The notes under the pieces are model-generated. The model was not told the origin of the DNA. It saw nothing but the letters and a program-made list of their open reading frames with translations, and ran no database searches. Positions 41,880 through 49,581 of a stretch of 64,000 bases of DNA are shown piece after piece. Every line of letters begins with the position of its first letter. Positions within the stretch are counted from its first letter, which is position 1. A program made the translations under genes and the position numbers. The DNA comes from Salinirubrum litoreum (GTDB lineage Archaea > Halobacteriota > Halobacteria > Halobacteriales > Haloferacaceae): the NCBI RefSeq assembly GCF_020567425.1, contig NZ_JAJCVJ010000001.1, forward strand, positions 1,054,001-1,118,000. Reading direction: 5' to 3'.

Positions 41880-42569
41880 GTGAAGCTGTTCGCCACGCCG
41901 ACACATCGGAACCGCACCCTCTCTCGTGTCGGCCTCCTCGTCGTGCTGTTCGCGGGAGCCACACTCGCGCTCCGGGTTGTCGCGCCCGAACTGCTCGATC
42001 CGTCGGCGCTCCGGGCGTTCGTCCTCGGGTTCGGATCGCTCGCCCCGGTCGTGTTCGTGCTCCTGCAGGCGACACAGGTCGTGGTCGCGCCGATTCCGGG
42101 GCAGATCGTCGGACTCGTCGGCGGGTACCTGTTCGGCCCGGTCTGGGGGACGGTGTACAGTCTGCTCGGCGTCGCACTCGGGAGTACGGTCGTCTTCGTC
42201 CTCTCGCGGCGGTACGGCCGGCCGTACGTCGAGCGTATGATCGTCCCCGAGACGGTCGCCGAGTTCGACGACCTCGTCGATTCTGCGGGATTGCCGGGAC
42301 TCTTTCTGGTCTTCCTGATCCCCGGCCTGCCGGACGACGCGGTCTGTTTTCTGGCGGGGCTGACGCGTATCCCGATCCGGCGGCTGGTCGCCGTCGCGGT
42401 CGTCGGGCGCGCACCGGGGTTCCTGCTGGTCGCCGTGGCAGGGGCCGATCTGGCGGCCGGGCGAGCGACTGCCGCGCTGTGGCTCCTCGGGGCGGTCTCG
42501 GTCGTCTCGCTGTTCAGCTACCTCTACCGGGACCGGATCGTCGCCGGACTGCGCCGGGCCGAGAAGTAG
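41880..42569 (+). CDS. TVP38/TMEM64 (VTT/DedA-related) membrane protein
   Basis: The 229-residue protein starts with GTG and has about six hydrophobic segments with the SNARE-associated/VTT landmarks QVVVAPIPGQIVGLVGGYLF, GSTVVFVLSRRYGRPYVERM and FLVFLIPGLPDDAVCFLAGL. DedA/VTT proteins are lipid scramblases or flippases; a role in membrane lipid transport is plausible. It is convergent with the phosphoribosyltransferase gene (25 bp between stops). Confidence 0.85.
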   Translation: MKLFATPTHRNRTLSRVGLLVVLFAGATLALRVVAPELLDPSALRAFVLGFGSLAPVVFVLLQATQVVVAPIPGQIVGLVGGYLFGPVWGTVYSLLGVALGSTVVFVLSRRYGRPYVERMIVPETVAEFDDLVDSAGLPGLFLVFLIPGLPDDAVCFLAGLTRIPIRRLVAVAVVGRAPGFLLVAVAGADLAAGRATAALWLLGAVSVVSLFSYLYRDRIVAGLRRAEK

Positions 42570-42594
42570 TCGTCGTGAGTCGTGGCTCGTCGCT

Positions 42595-43305
42595 TCAGGC
42601 TCCGAGCCCTTCGTTCTCGAGCAGTCGCCACGCGCCGTCGGTGGCGTCGACGATCCCCCGACGTTCCATCTCGGTGAGGACCTCGTCCAGTCGCCCCGCC
42701 TGGGCGATCTCCATCTCGATGCGCTGGAGGTCGTGGAACTCCGCGAGGTAGTGCCGGATGTCGGCCTTCTCGAAGGTCTCCTCGTCGGCTTTGTCCATCA
42801 CACCCGAGACGAGGTCGATCATGTCCTCGATGAAGTTCCACGGGTAGACGATCCACGCCCACTCCTCCAGTCGCTCGCCGACGTAGTCCGGTTCGAACTC
42901 GCTGGTGCCGAGCAGTTGGAGCGTCGCGGTGCGGACCTCGCCGGGGTTGCGGTCGTTGACGTACTCGTCGGCGCGCTTGATCGACCCGCCGGTGTCGGCG
43001 ATGTCGTCGATGATCAGCACGTCCTTCCCCTCGACGCTCCCCTCCGGCATCGGGTAGCGCACTTCGGGTTCGCCGGCCTTCTGTGCGGTCCCGACGTAGT
43101 GTTCCATCTTCAGGCTCGTCAGGTCGTCCAACCCGAGGAAGTCGCAGATACACCGCCCCGCGAACCAGCCGCCACGGGCGAGTGCGACGATCACGTCCGG
43201 CTCGAACTCCGAGGCCTTCACGTCGTCGCTCACGTCGCGGCACAGTCCGTAGATGTACTCCCAGTTGGTGACGGTGCAGTTGAACTCGTCGGGGAGATCG
43301 CTCAT
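42595..43305 (-). CDS. Phosphoribosyltransferase family protein
   Basis: From ATG 43305 the 236-residue protein has ALARGGWFAGRCICDFL, the PRPP-binding motif VLIIDDIADTGGS and a C-terminal helical extension of about 80 residues (DMIDLVSGVMDKADEETFEK) not found in minimal PRTases. Similar haloarchaeal proteins are annotated as purine (hypoxanthine/xanthine) PRTases; substrate not confirmed. It is divergent from the RaSEA gene, with a 208-bp shared promoter region. Confidence 0.82.
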   Translation of the reverse strand: MSDLPDEFNCTVTNWEYIYGLCRDVSDDVKASEFEPDVIVALARGGWFAGRCICDFLGLDDLTSLKMEHYVGTAQKAGEPEVRYPMPEGSVEGKDVLIIDDIADTGGSIKRADEYVNDRNPGEVRTATLQLLGTSEFEPDYVGERLEEWAWIVYPWNFIEDMIDLVSGVMDKADEETFEKADIRHYLAEFHDLQRIEMEIAQAGRLDEVLTEMERRGIVDATDGAWRLLENEGLGA

Positions 43306-43513
43306 ACGGACTGAGGATGGTGCGTGCCTGCACATAAGGGTTTACAGCGCCGCTCGGGGTGTGAGTCGGTGACGTATCCGGATCGAGCGCCCGGGGCAGT
43401 GACCGAACGTGCGCCGCGGTCGGCCGGTCGAGGTGTGTCCGACCGACACCGGCAGTCACTCCGAGACACACCAGTCGAAGCGGACTTACGCACCCGACGA
43501 CAACCCCGGGACA

Positions 43514-44584
43514 ATGAGTCAACCGAGTCCCGAAGTCTACGAGCAGGGACGCGGGATGGACGCGCACAACGCGGTGATGCGCGAGATCCGCGCCGAGAAG
43601 CAGAAACACTACGACCCGCACGAACCCACCCGGGTCTGGATCGACGAGGACAACACGCCCGACGGGGTCTACCAGAGTCTCACCATCATCCTCAACACCG
43701 GCGGCTGTCGCTGGGCCCGCGCCGGCGGGTGTACGATGTGCGGCTACGTCGCCGAGTCGGTCGAGGGCGGGAGCGTCTCCCACGACGCCCTCATGGACCA
43801 GATCGACGTCTGTCTCGACCACGAACAGGAGAACGCCGACGAGCGGTCGGGCCTGATCAAGATCTACACCTCCGGGTCGTTCCTCGACGAACGCGAGGTC
43901 GGCGCGGAGACGCGGCGAGCCATCGCCGAGACCTTCGGCGACCGCGAGCGCATCGTCGTGGAGAGCCTGCCGGACTTCGTCGAGCAGGAGAAACTCGCCG
44001 ACTTCACCGAGCAGGGGTTGGCGACCGACGTGGCCGTCGGCCTGGAGACGGCGACCGACCGCGTGCGCCACGACTGCGTGAACAAGTACTTCGACTTCGA
44101 GGACTTCGTCGCCGCGAGCGAGGAGGCCGAAGCGGCCGGCGCGGGGATCAAGGCGTATCTGCTGATGAAGCCCGCGTTCCTCTCGGAAGCCGAAGCGATC
44201 GAGGACATGAAACGCTCGATCCGGAAGTGCGCAGAGTACTGTCACACCGTGTCGATGAACCCCTGTAACGTCCAGCGGTACACGATGGTCGACGACCTGC
44301 ACTTCCGCGGTGGCTACCGCCCGCCGTGGCTCTGGTCGGTCGCCGAGGTCCTGCGCGACACCGCCGACGCGGACGCCATCGTGGTCTCCGACCCGGTCGG
44401 CCACGGCTCCGAGCGCGGCCCGCACAACTGCGGCGAGTGCGACGACCGCGTCCAGACGGCGATCAAGGACTTCGACCTCCGGCAGGACCCCTCGGTGTTC
44501 GAGCAGGTGTCCTGTGAGTGTGAGGGCACCTGGCAGGTCGTCTGCGAGGAGGAGACGAGCTACGGGATGCCCCTGACGAACTGA
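43514..44584 (+). CDS. Archaeosine biosynthesis radical SAM protein RaSEA
   Basis: The 356-residue protein has the radical SAM cysteine set Cys65-x7-Cys73-x2-Cys76 (GGCRWARAGGCTMCGYVA), LIKIYTSGSFLDEREVG, SLPDFVEQEKL, VGLETATDRVRHDCVNKYF and FRGGYRPPWLWSVAEVL. This fits RaSEA, which acts with ArcS to convert a lysine-modified preQ0 adduct to archaeosine at G15 of tRNA. The partner ArcS is not in the window. Extra cysteines near the end (CGECDD, CECEGTW) may bind zinc. ATG 43514 was chosen because it starts at the usual N-terminus. Confidence 0.82.
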   Translation: MSQPSPEVYEQGRGMDAHNAVMREIRAEKQKHYDPHEPTRVWIDEDNTPDGVYQSLTIILNTGGCRWARAGGCTMCGYVAESVEGGSVSHDALMDQIDVCLDHEQENADERSGLIKIYTSGSFLDEREVGAETRRAIAETFGDRERIVVESLPDFVEQEKLADFTEQGLATDVAVGLETATDRVRHDCVNKYFDFEDFVAASEEAEAAGAGIKAYLLMKPAFLSEAEAIEDMKRSIRKCAEYCHTVSMNPCNVQRYTMVDDLHFRGGYRPPWLWSVAEVLRDTADADAIVVSDPVGHGSERGPHNCGECDDRVQTAIKDFDLRQDPSVFEQVSCECEGTWQVVCEEETSYGMPLTN

Positions 44585-44957
44585 TCACTCGACGGCGACC
44601 CCCCGAGTCTCGGACCGCCCGCGAACCGTCCTCGGCCGACGAACCCAGCGGTATCGACCCATTTCGTCCTCCAGCGACGGACTCAACCGGTGATTCGGAA
44701 ACAGCGAGACGGTGACGACGGACCGTACACCGAGGCGTGGTGCGTCTCGTCGTCGTCCTCTGTCGACCTACGCCGTCCCGCGCCGGCCCCGCAGTCGTGA
44801 ACGGTTTCTGACCGGTCGTCGGAGTAAGCAGTCGCTGTCGTCGCCTAGTGTGTCGTTAGTTCAGTAGTACGGGGCGCGTAGTGATGTGGGTCGCAGTCGT
44901 CAGAGAGAGTTGGTAACACACGACAGGCGACACGGGTCGCCGTCGGCCACCACTGCC
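44585..44957. other. 373-bp stretch with no convincing gene
   Basis: Between RaSEA and the 40-residue protein there is ordinary GC-rich sequence without a good ORF, tRNA arm or long hairpin. A slightly more AT-rich segment at 44836-44890 may hold the promoter of the small downstream gene. Confidence 0.5.
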
Positions 44958-45080
44958 ATGACGCAACGACACCACGAATGTAAGGCGATCTTCTGTACCG
45001 ACGGCTGGCTAGAACTCCGCGAGGTCGGCAACGCGGACGCGTGGATCGCGTCCGACTCGCCCGAGTGGATCACCGCCTGA
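44958..45080 (+). CDS. 40-residue haloarchaeal small protein
   Basis: ATG 44958 encodes MTQRHHECKAIFCTDGWLEL followed by REVGNADAWIASDSPEWITA. The xAWIxSDxxxxI ending is a theme in many tiny haloarchaeal proteins (DUF7331-like, from memory). It probably folds as a small beta hairpin with two Cys. The upstream 24 codons of the open frame look random and were not included. Confidence 0.6.
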   Translation: MTQRHHECKAIFCTDGWLELREVGNADAWIASDSPEWITA

Positions 45081-45143
45081 TTGCCGCGTCCGCCGTCCGG
45101 TCTCGAACCGCCACACTGCTCACCACCCGCCGAACCGCCCGCC

Positions 45144-45869
45144 TCAGCGCGTACTGATCTCGTCTTTGTCCTTCACGATCCGGGTCTCGGCCTCACCGCT
45201 GGTGATGTCGTTCACCATGTCGTAGAAGTCGTTCTGCATCCCGGCCGGGAAGGTCAGCACGCCGATCCACGAGCCGTCGTTCTGCCACTCCTCGCGCTCC
45301 AGATCGCCGTACTTCCGGATGCGGGCCTGCGCGCTCCCGGCGTAGTTCGCGGGGACCGACACCGCGACGGTCACCTCGGCGAAGCGGATCGGGATGACCG
45401 GCCGGAGGGCGTCCAGCGCGTCGTCCACCTGCGACTCGACCGGTTCCATCGGGTCGATGGTGAAGCCGGCCTCCTCTAACGCCCGGTCGATCCGGTCCGG
45501 GGGGTGCGGCGCGTCGTCCATCTGCGGGTTGACCGCGTTCCGGGCGATCCGGTTGATCAACTGCTTGCGCTTCTGTTCTTGCATCTTCCGGCGCTGGTCG
45601 GCCGTGATCTGGATCTCTCCCTTCCTGATGACCTGCGGGATGATCTCCAGCGGGTCGGTCGTGTCGAACACCTTCTTCAGGTCGGACTCGGCCGGGCGAT
45701 CACCGCGAGACGCGTCCTCGAACACGTCCTCGGCGGCGATCACGTCTTCCAGTTCGCCGTCGAACTCGTCGCGTTTGATCGCCAAGGCGGCGTCCGGATC
45801 GACCAGCACCTCGAACCGTGCCCCGTGTGACTCCAGTCGGGCCGTCACGGCGTCGTCCAGTGATATCAT
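45144..45869 (-). CDS. Ribosome assembly factor SBDS
   Basis: The 241-residue protein has the archaeal SBDS/Sdo1 three-domain layout: an N-terminal FYSH-like domain ([40 protein letters not shown]), a helical middle ([34 protein letters not shown]) and a C-terminal ferredoxin-like domain ([40 protein letters not shown]). It promotes release of aIF6 from the 50S subunit during ribosome maturation. Start at 45869 is at MISLDDAV. Confidence 0.93.
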   Translation of the reverse strand: MISLDDAVTARLESHGARFEVLVDPDAALAIKRDEFDGELEDVIAAEDVFEDASRGDRPAESDLKKVFDTTDPLEIIPQVIRKGEIQITADQRRKMQEQKRKQLINRIARNAVNPQMDDAPHPPDRIDRALEEAGFTIDPMEPVESQVDDALDALRPVIPIRFAEVTVAVSVPANYAGSAQARIRKYGDLEREEWQNDGSWIGVLTFPAGMQNDFYDMVNDITSGEAETRIVKDKDEISTR

Positions 45870-45917
45870 GGCTCAGGATAACACCGCCGACTTTAAAAGC
45901 TCTCGCTCCACCGGCGG

Positions 45918-46214
45918 TCAGTCGTCGTCGGTCGGACTGCCGCCAGCGTCGTCGTCGCTCGATTCGTCGGCGAACTCGATGCGTGCGATCTCGCGTCGCT
46001 CGCCGTCGACGTACTTGTACCGACGGTCCTCGGCCTCGTCTTCGGTCGCGCGGTGGCTCCCGTCACAGAACGGGAACTCGTCGCTGAGTCCGCACTGACA
46101 GACGGCGACGTCGCCCTTCTCGGGGTCGACGTCGTCGGCGTCCAGAAACCGGGGTCCCCGCGCGTCGAGCGTGACCTCGCGTGGCATGACCGGTGTTTCG
46201 GCTGTCTGCGGCAT
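45918..46214 (-). CDS. CDGSH iron-sulfur domain protein
   Basis: From ATG 46214 the 98-residue protein has the signature CQCGLSDEFPFCDGSH, whose three Cys and one His ligate a redox-active, labile [2Fe-2S] cluster. The surrounding segments (DPEKGDVAV; RRYKYVDGERREIARIEFA) are typical of bacterial/archaeal MitoNEET-like proteins. The tail is highly acidic (DESSDDDAGGSPTDDD). No transmembrane helix, so cytosolic. It lies upstream of the SBDS gene on the same strand, 48 bp apart. Confidence 0.9.
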   Translation of the reverse strand: MPQTAETPVMPREVTLDARGPRFLDADDVDPEKGDVAVCQCGLSDEFPFCDGSHRATEDEAEDRRYKYVDGERREIARIEFADESSDDDAGGSPTDDD

Positions 46215-46255
46215 AGATGCACCGGGGGAAAACGAGCAGTCGCCGGGCCGGGCGA

Positions 46256-46369
46256 CTACCGATAGAGGTACAGCACCCAGCCGACCGCGAGCAGCAGGCT
46301 GACGATCAGAACGACGGCACCGGTCTCGGCGATGGGCAGGGGTTCGCCCGTCGTGGCGAGTGGGAACAT
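46256..46369 (-). CDS. 37-residue single-helix membrane protein
   Basis: ATG 46369 encodes MFPLATTGEPLPIAETGAVV, then a transmembrane helix ending with VGWVLYLYR and TAG at 46256. It is just upstream of the CDGSH gene (41 bp) and divergent from the OGG gene. The clear helix and the absence of another gene in the space support it. Confidence 0.55.
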   Translation of the reverse strand: MFPLATTGEPLPIAETGAVVLIVSLLLAVGWVLYLYR

Positions 46370-46507
46370 ACCCGGTCGTTGTCGGGGTGCCCTCTTGAAT
46401 GTTCGAGATTCGGACCCCGACTCGCCGATGACGACGGAGGGACGCGAGGGCGACCGACTCGCGGAGAGTCGAAAGCGGCATACCCGCGCCGTCCCTCCAC
46501 TCTCCCG

Positions 46508-47422
46508 ATGGAACGCGGGGCGATCCCACTCGACGAGTTGGCCGGCGGCTTCGACCTGCAAGCGACCGTCGAGAGCGGCCAGAGCTACCTCTGGCGGCGC
46601 GGCGACGGTCAGATGTACGAGACGATGTCGGCTCACGGCGGCGACCACTGGTACGAGACGGTCGTCCCCGAACTCGATCCAGTGGGCAACGACCGCGCCG
46701 TAGTCCGGGTGCGCCAGCACGACGGAGTGCTGGAGTGGGAGTCGTCGACCGACGCGGTCCCGATTCTCACGCACCTCCTGCGACTGGACGACGACCTCGA
46801 CGCCGTCCTCGGGGCGACGACCGACGATCCCCTGCTGGCGGACGCCTACGACACCTACCGGGGGATGCGACTCGTCCGCGACCCGCCCTTCGCCTGCCTG
46901 ATCTCCTTCATCTGTTCGGCACAGATGCGCGTCTCGCGCATCCACGGGATGCAGGTCTCGCTGGCAGAGGAATACGGCGATCGGGTCTCGTTCGACGGCG
47001 AGACGTACCACGCCTTCCCGACGCCGGACCAACTCGCGGCCCGCACCGAGGGCGAACTACGTGACCTCTCGCTGGGCTACCGCGCGCCGTACGTCCAGCG
47101 CACCGCCGAGATGGTCGCCGACGGCGAGGCACATCCGAGTGAGGCACAGGAGTTGGCGTACGAGGACGCCCGCGAGTACCTCACGCAGTTCGTCGGCGTC
47201 GGCGACAAGGTGGCCGACTGCGTCCTGCTCTTCTCGCTGGGCTTCCTCGAAGCGGTCCCGCTGGACACGTGGATCAGAACCGCCATCGCCGACCACTACC
47301 CCGACTGCGACCGGGGCAACTACACCGAGACCTCGCGGGCGATCCGCGAGCAGTTCGGCGGCGAGTACGCCGGTTACGCGCAGACCTACGTCTTTTACTT
47401 CTTGCGGGCTGGCGGGGAGTGA
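46508..47422 (+). CDS. 8-oxoguanine DNA glycosylase/AP lyase family (HhH-GPD)
   Basis: The 304-residue protein has an N-terminal TBP-like domain (FDLQATVESGQSYLWRR, as in OGG1), CLISFICSAQMRVSRIHGMQ, and the helix-hairpin-helix-GPD motif LTQFVGVGDKVADCVLLFSL with catalytic Lys234 and Asp253 in PLDTWI. It should remove 8-oxoguanine and cut the DNA strand. An AlkA-like specificity is less likely because the HhH lysine is present. ATG 46508 starts at MERGAIPLDE. Confidence 0.87.
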   Translation: MERGAIPLDELAGGFDLQATVESGQSYLWRRGDGQMYETMSAHGGDHWYETVVPELDPVGNDRAVVRVRQHDGVLEWESSTDAVPILTHLLRLDDDLDAVLGATTDDPLLADAYDTYRGMRLVRDPPFACLISFICSAQMRVSRIHGMQVSLAEEYGDRVSFDGETYHAFPTPDQLAARTEGELRDLSLGYRAPYVQRTAEMVADGEAHPSEAQELAYEDAREYLTQFVGVGDKVADCVLLFSLGFLEAVPLDTWIRTAIADHYPDCDRGNYTETSRAIREQFGGEYAGYAQTYVFYFLRAGGE

Positions 47423-47551
47423 CCCCCACCACCGGCGACGAGAGCAGGTGGAACGCACCACTACAGCCGTGGTAATCGGTTCGCGTGATCCGGCGGCAGG
47501 GGCTCCGAAACACACGAATCGAGGGGTTCGGGCCAAGTTTGATACGTTCCC

Positions 47552-48004
47552 ATGGCCTACTATCACGTACCCATGGATTGCAGAGTCGTCGTCGAAGCGG
47601 CCGTTCCGGTCTACGACGTGGCGAACGAGGACGAAGCCATCCGGATCGCCATCTCGAAGACGGGAGAGATGTTGAATCCCGACCTCAACTACGTCGAGAT
47701 CGACATGGGTTCCCGGACCTCGCCGAGTGGTGATGAACTACCGCCAGCGTTCGTCGCGGCCGACGAGGCGTTGGTCGCCCTCGAACTGGAGATGACCGTG
47801 TTCAACGTCGAACGCCACGAGCACGCCAGTCGGATCGCCCGCAAGGAGATCGGGCAACGACTGGAGAACATCCCGCTGAAGGTCCTCGAAGTCGAAGACG
47901 TCCCCGATGAGGACGACTCCGAGGACACGACCGCAGACACCGAGACCGACGAGGACGAGGACGACGATCTCCTCCCCGAGTTCGACGATCTCGTGGAAGA
48001 CTGA
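47552..48004 (+). CDS. UPF0212 (DUF555) family protein lacking the usual CPxCG motif
   Basis: The 150-residue protein follows the UPF0212 pattern (DEAIRIAISKTGEMLNPDL; FVAADEALVALELEMTVFNV; HEHASRIARKEIGQRLENIP), but where typical members have a CPxCG zinc half-site it reads SPSGDELPP (residues 57-65). The C-terminus is a very acidic tail (DEDDSEDTTADTETDEDED). Function of the family is unknown. It is followed by an intrinsic-terminator-like hairpin. Confidence 0.85.
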   Translation: MAYYHVPMDCRVVVEAAVPVYDVANEDEAIRIAISKTGEMLNPDLNYVEIDMGSRTSPSGDELPPAFVAADEALVALELEMTVFNVERHEHASRIARKEIGQRLENIPLKVLEVEDVPDEDDSEDTTADTETDEDEDDDLLPEFDDLVED

Positions 48005-48005
48005 C

Positions 48006-48028
48006 ACCGACGCTGTCGGTCCTTTTTT
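48006..48028 (+). terminator. Hairpin plus T6 terminator after the UPF0212 gene
   Basis: ACCGAC at 48006-48011 and GTCGGT at 48015-48020 form a perfect 6-bp stem with a 3-nt loop, followed by CC and six T (48023-48028). It begins two bases after the stop. Archaeal termination mainly needs the T-tract, so the hairpin is a bonus. Confidence 0.7.
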
Positions 48029-48168
48029 GTCGTCCACCGATCGGTAGTGACAGGTTCCTGTCGCCGGGGACGGTCGTCGGTCGTCGCCGGGGCGCCGTAG
48101 TCGGCGAGTGCCGGTGCAGTCGCTGGCGGGTGTAGGGTCGTCGGAGGAGTCGTCGCGTCCGCAGAGAG

Positions 48169-48408
48169 TCAGTCGGCTTTCGGGGCGACGGCTTCGGTCT
48201 CACCTTCCGCGACCGATCCGGTGATGCCCTTCGCCAGTTTGAAAACGGCGGCTTTGTGGTCTGTCTTCGACTTGTGGATCGAAGTCGGTCGAACACCGAG
48301 TTCGTTGTACTCGGTCAGGTCGATGTCTTCGTCGTCTGTCCATGCCTCACACTGCTCGTGTACCTCGGCAAGCAGGCCGTGAAGGTGAATGAGCTCCTGC
48401 TTCTTCAT
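48169..48408 (-). CDS. UPF0058 family protein
   Basis: From ATG 48408 the 79-residue protein starts MKKQELIHLHGLLAEVHEQC, the UPF0058 pattern, followed by YNELGVRPTSIHKSKTDHKA AVFKLAKGI. Family function is unknown; the protein is probably a small helical cytosolic protein. The longer TTG start in the open frame adds only two residues and is less likely. The 244 bp between it and aIF2-beta (divergent) include AT-rich promoter sequence at about 48430-48470. Confidence 0.85.
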   Translation of the reverse strand: MKKQELIHLHGLLAEVHEQCEAWTDDEDIDLTEYNELGVRPTSIHKSKTDHKAAVFKLAKGITGSVAEGETEAVAPKAD

Positions 48409-48652
48409 GAGCAACAGAGCGTTGCGACTGAAGGGTTATATTACTATCTTGAGTGTCGTTAACACGCGTCTATTCACAACCGAGCGTCAGATCGACAATC
48501 CTACAGGGTCGTTCGTTCGGGACGCTACCGACCCGTCGCGGGGGAAGCCCGCCCCTACTGTCAGTTCGTCGTCAGTCGTAGTGACACGTGTCCGTTCGCG
48601 GACAGCCACCGGAGTCGTGAAGTTTTACTCCGGCGACCGACTGCCACCGGGT

Positions 48653-49060
48653 ATGGACTACGACGACCAACTCGACAGAGCGATCTCGGAGACGCCCGAC
48701 ATCGAGGAGACGGGGTCCCGTTTCGAGGTGCCCGATCCCGAGATCCGGGCCGAGGGGAACGTCACGGTCTACGAGAACTTCCAGGCGACGGTGGACCGAC
48801 TGGACCGCGACGAGCAACACGTGATGAAGTTCCTCCAGAACGAACTCGGGACGAGCGCACACATCGACGAGAGCGGCCGTGCCCGGTTCACCGGCGACTT
48901 CAAACAGTCCCGCGTCGCCGCGGCCATCGAGGAGTACACCGACGCTTTCGTCGTCTGCCCGGAGTGTGGCCTGCCGGACACGCGATTGCAGGACGAACAG
49001 GGGGCGACGGTGCTGAAGTGTACGGCCTGTGGTGCGCTGTCCCCGACCGGTAGGGAATGA
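48653..49060 (+). CDS. Translation initiation factor IF-2 subunit beta
   Basis: The 135-residue aIF2-beta has the central alpha/beta domain (QHVMKFLQNELGTSAHIDES; FTGDFKQSRVAAAIEEYTDA) and a C-terminal zinc ribbon with Cys102, Cys105, Cys123 and Cys126 (VCPECGLPDTR; LKCTACGALSPTG). It is part of the heterotrimeric aIF2 that brings initiator tRNA to the ribosome. The stop codon falls inside a hairpin that is part of a 38-bp tandem duplication. Confidence 0.95.
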   Translation: MDYDDQLDRAISETPDIEETGSRFEVPDPEIRAEGNVTVYENFQATVDRLDRDEQHVMKFLQNELGTSAHIDESGRARFTGDFKQSRVAAAIEEYTDAFVVCPECGLPDTRLQDEQGATVLKCTACGALSPTGRE

Positions 49061-49116
49061 CCGGCCGGGACGCTCTCTCCCCGACCGGTAGCGAGTGACC
49101 GGTCGGGACGCGGCGA
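49041..49116. repeat. 38-bp tandem duplication with a hairpin in each copy, at the end of aIF2-beta
   Basis: Copies at 49041-49078 and 49079-49116. Each contains an inverted repeat: CCCGACCGGT/ACCGGCCGGG in copy 1 (49042-49069, one G-T type mismatch) and CCCGACCGGT/ACCGGTCGGG in copy 2 (49080-49107, perfect 10-bp stem, 8-nt loop). Copy 1 encodes the protein end SPTGRE and stop; copy 2 still reads SPTGSE and stop in a different frame. It sits between convergent genes and may terminate transcription. Confidence 0.85.
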
Positions 49117-49134
49117 CAGTCACCAGTGAGCGAC

Positions 49135-49470
49135 TCAGTCGTCGTCTGCGGCCGCCTCGCTCACGCCGGCGGCGTCCGACTCGATGCTCGGCGGGTACTT
49201 CCCGCGATCCAACTTCAGGTCGCTGGCGGGCCGAGCCATGCACGTCAGCGCGTACTTCTCGGCTTCCTCCTCCGTGAGGCCCCGTTTCTTGACGATCTCC
49301 TGGTGGACCTCGCCCTCCAGAATCTCCGCAGAACAGGCGAGACACATCCCGACGCGACAGGAGTACTCCTGTGCGATCCCCTCCCGGATGCAGGCTTTGA
49401 GGATCGGCTCTTTGTCGGACACCTGGATCGTCTCGCCGGTGCCGACGAACTCGACGGTGTACTCGGTCAT
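49135..49470 (-). CDS. [2Fe-2S] ferredoxin, plant/halobacterial type
   Basis: From ATG 49470 the 111-residue protein has the ligands Cys38-x4-Cys43-x2-Cys46 and Cys77 (YSCRVGMCLACSAEI; YALTCMARPAS) of plant-type [2Fe-2S] ferredoxins. It is an electron carrier for many enzymes (oxidoreductases, hydroxylases). The C-terminal tail is acidic (IESDAAGVSEAAADDD). Convergent with aIF2-beta. The longer open frame to 49497 is less likely as a start. Confidence 0.92.
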   Translation of the reverse strand: MTEYTVEFVGTGETIQVSDKEPILKACIREGIAQEYSCRVGMCLACSAEILEGEVHQEIVKKRGLTEEEAEKYALTCMARPASDLKLDRGKYPPSIESDAAGVSEAAADDD

Positions 49471-49581
49471 GCTTCGGCGTTCGGCGACTCCCGACAAAAA
49501 GCTTCTATTCGACTCCCGTCCTCCCGGGAAGGACGCAATCGGGGATAAAGAGTTTTGCCCCGTCGTCGGTCAGATAGGGCA

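Noticed and set aside
44585-44957. Possible RNase P or other non-coding RNA in the 373-bp gap
   Set aside because: I could not find any conserved core, long stem or tRNA-like arm.
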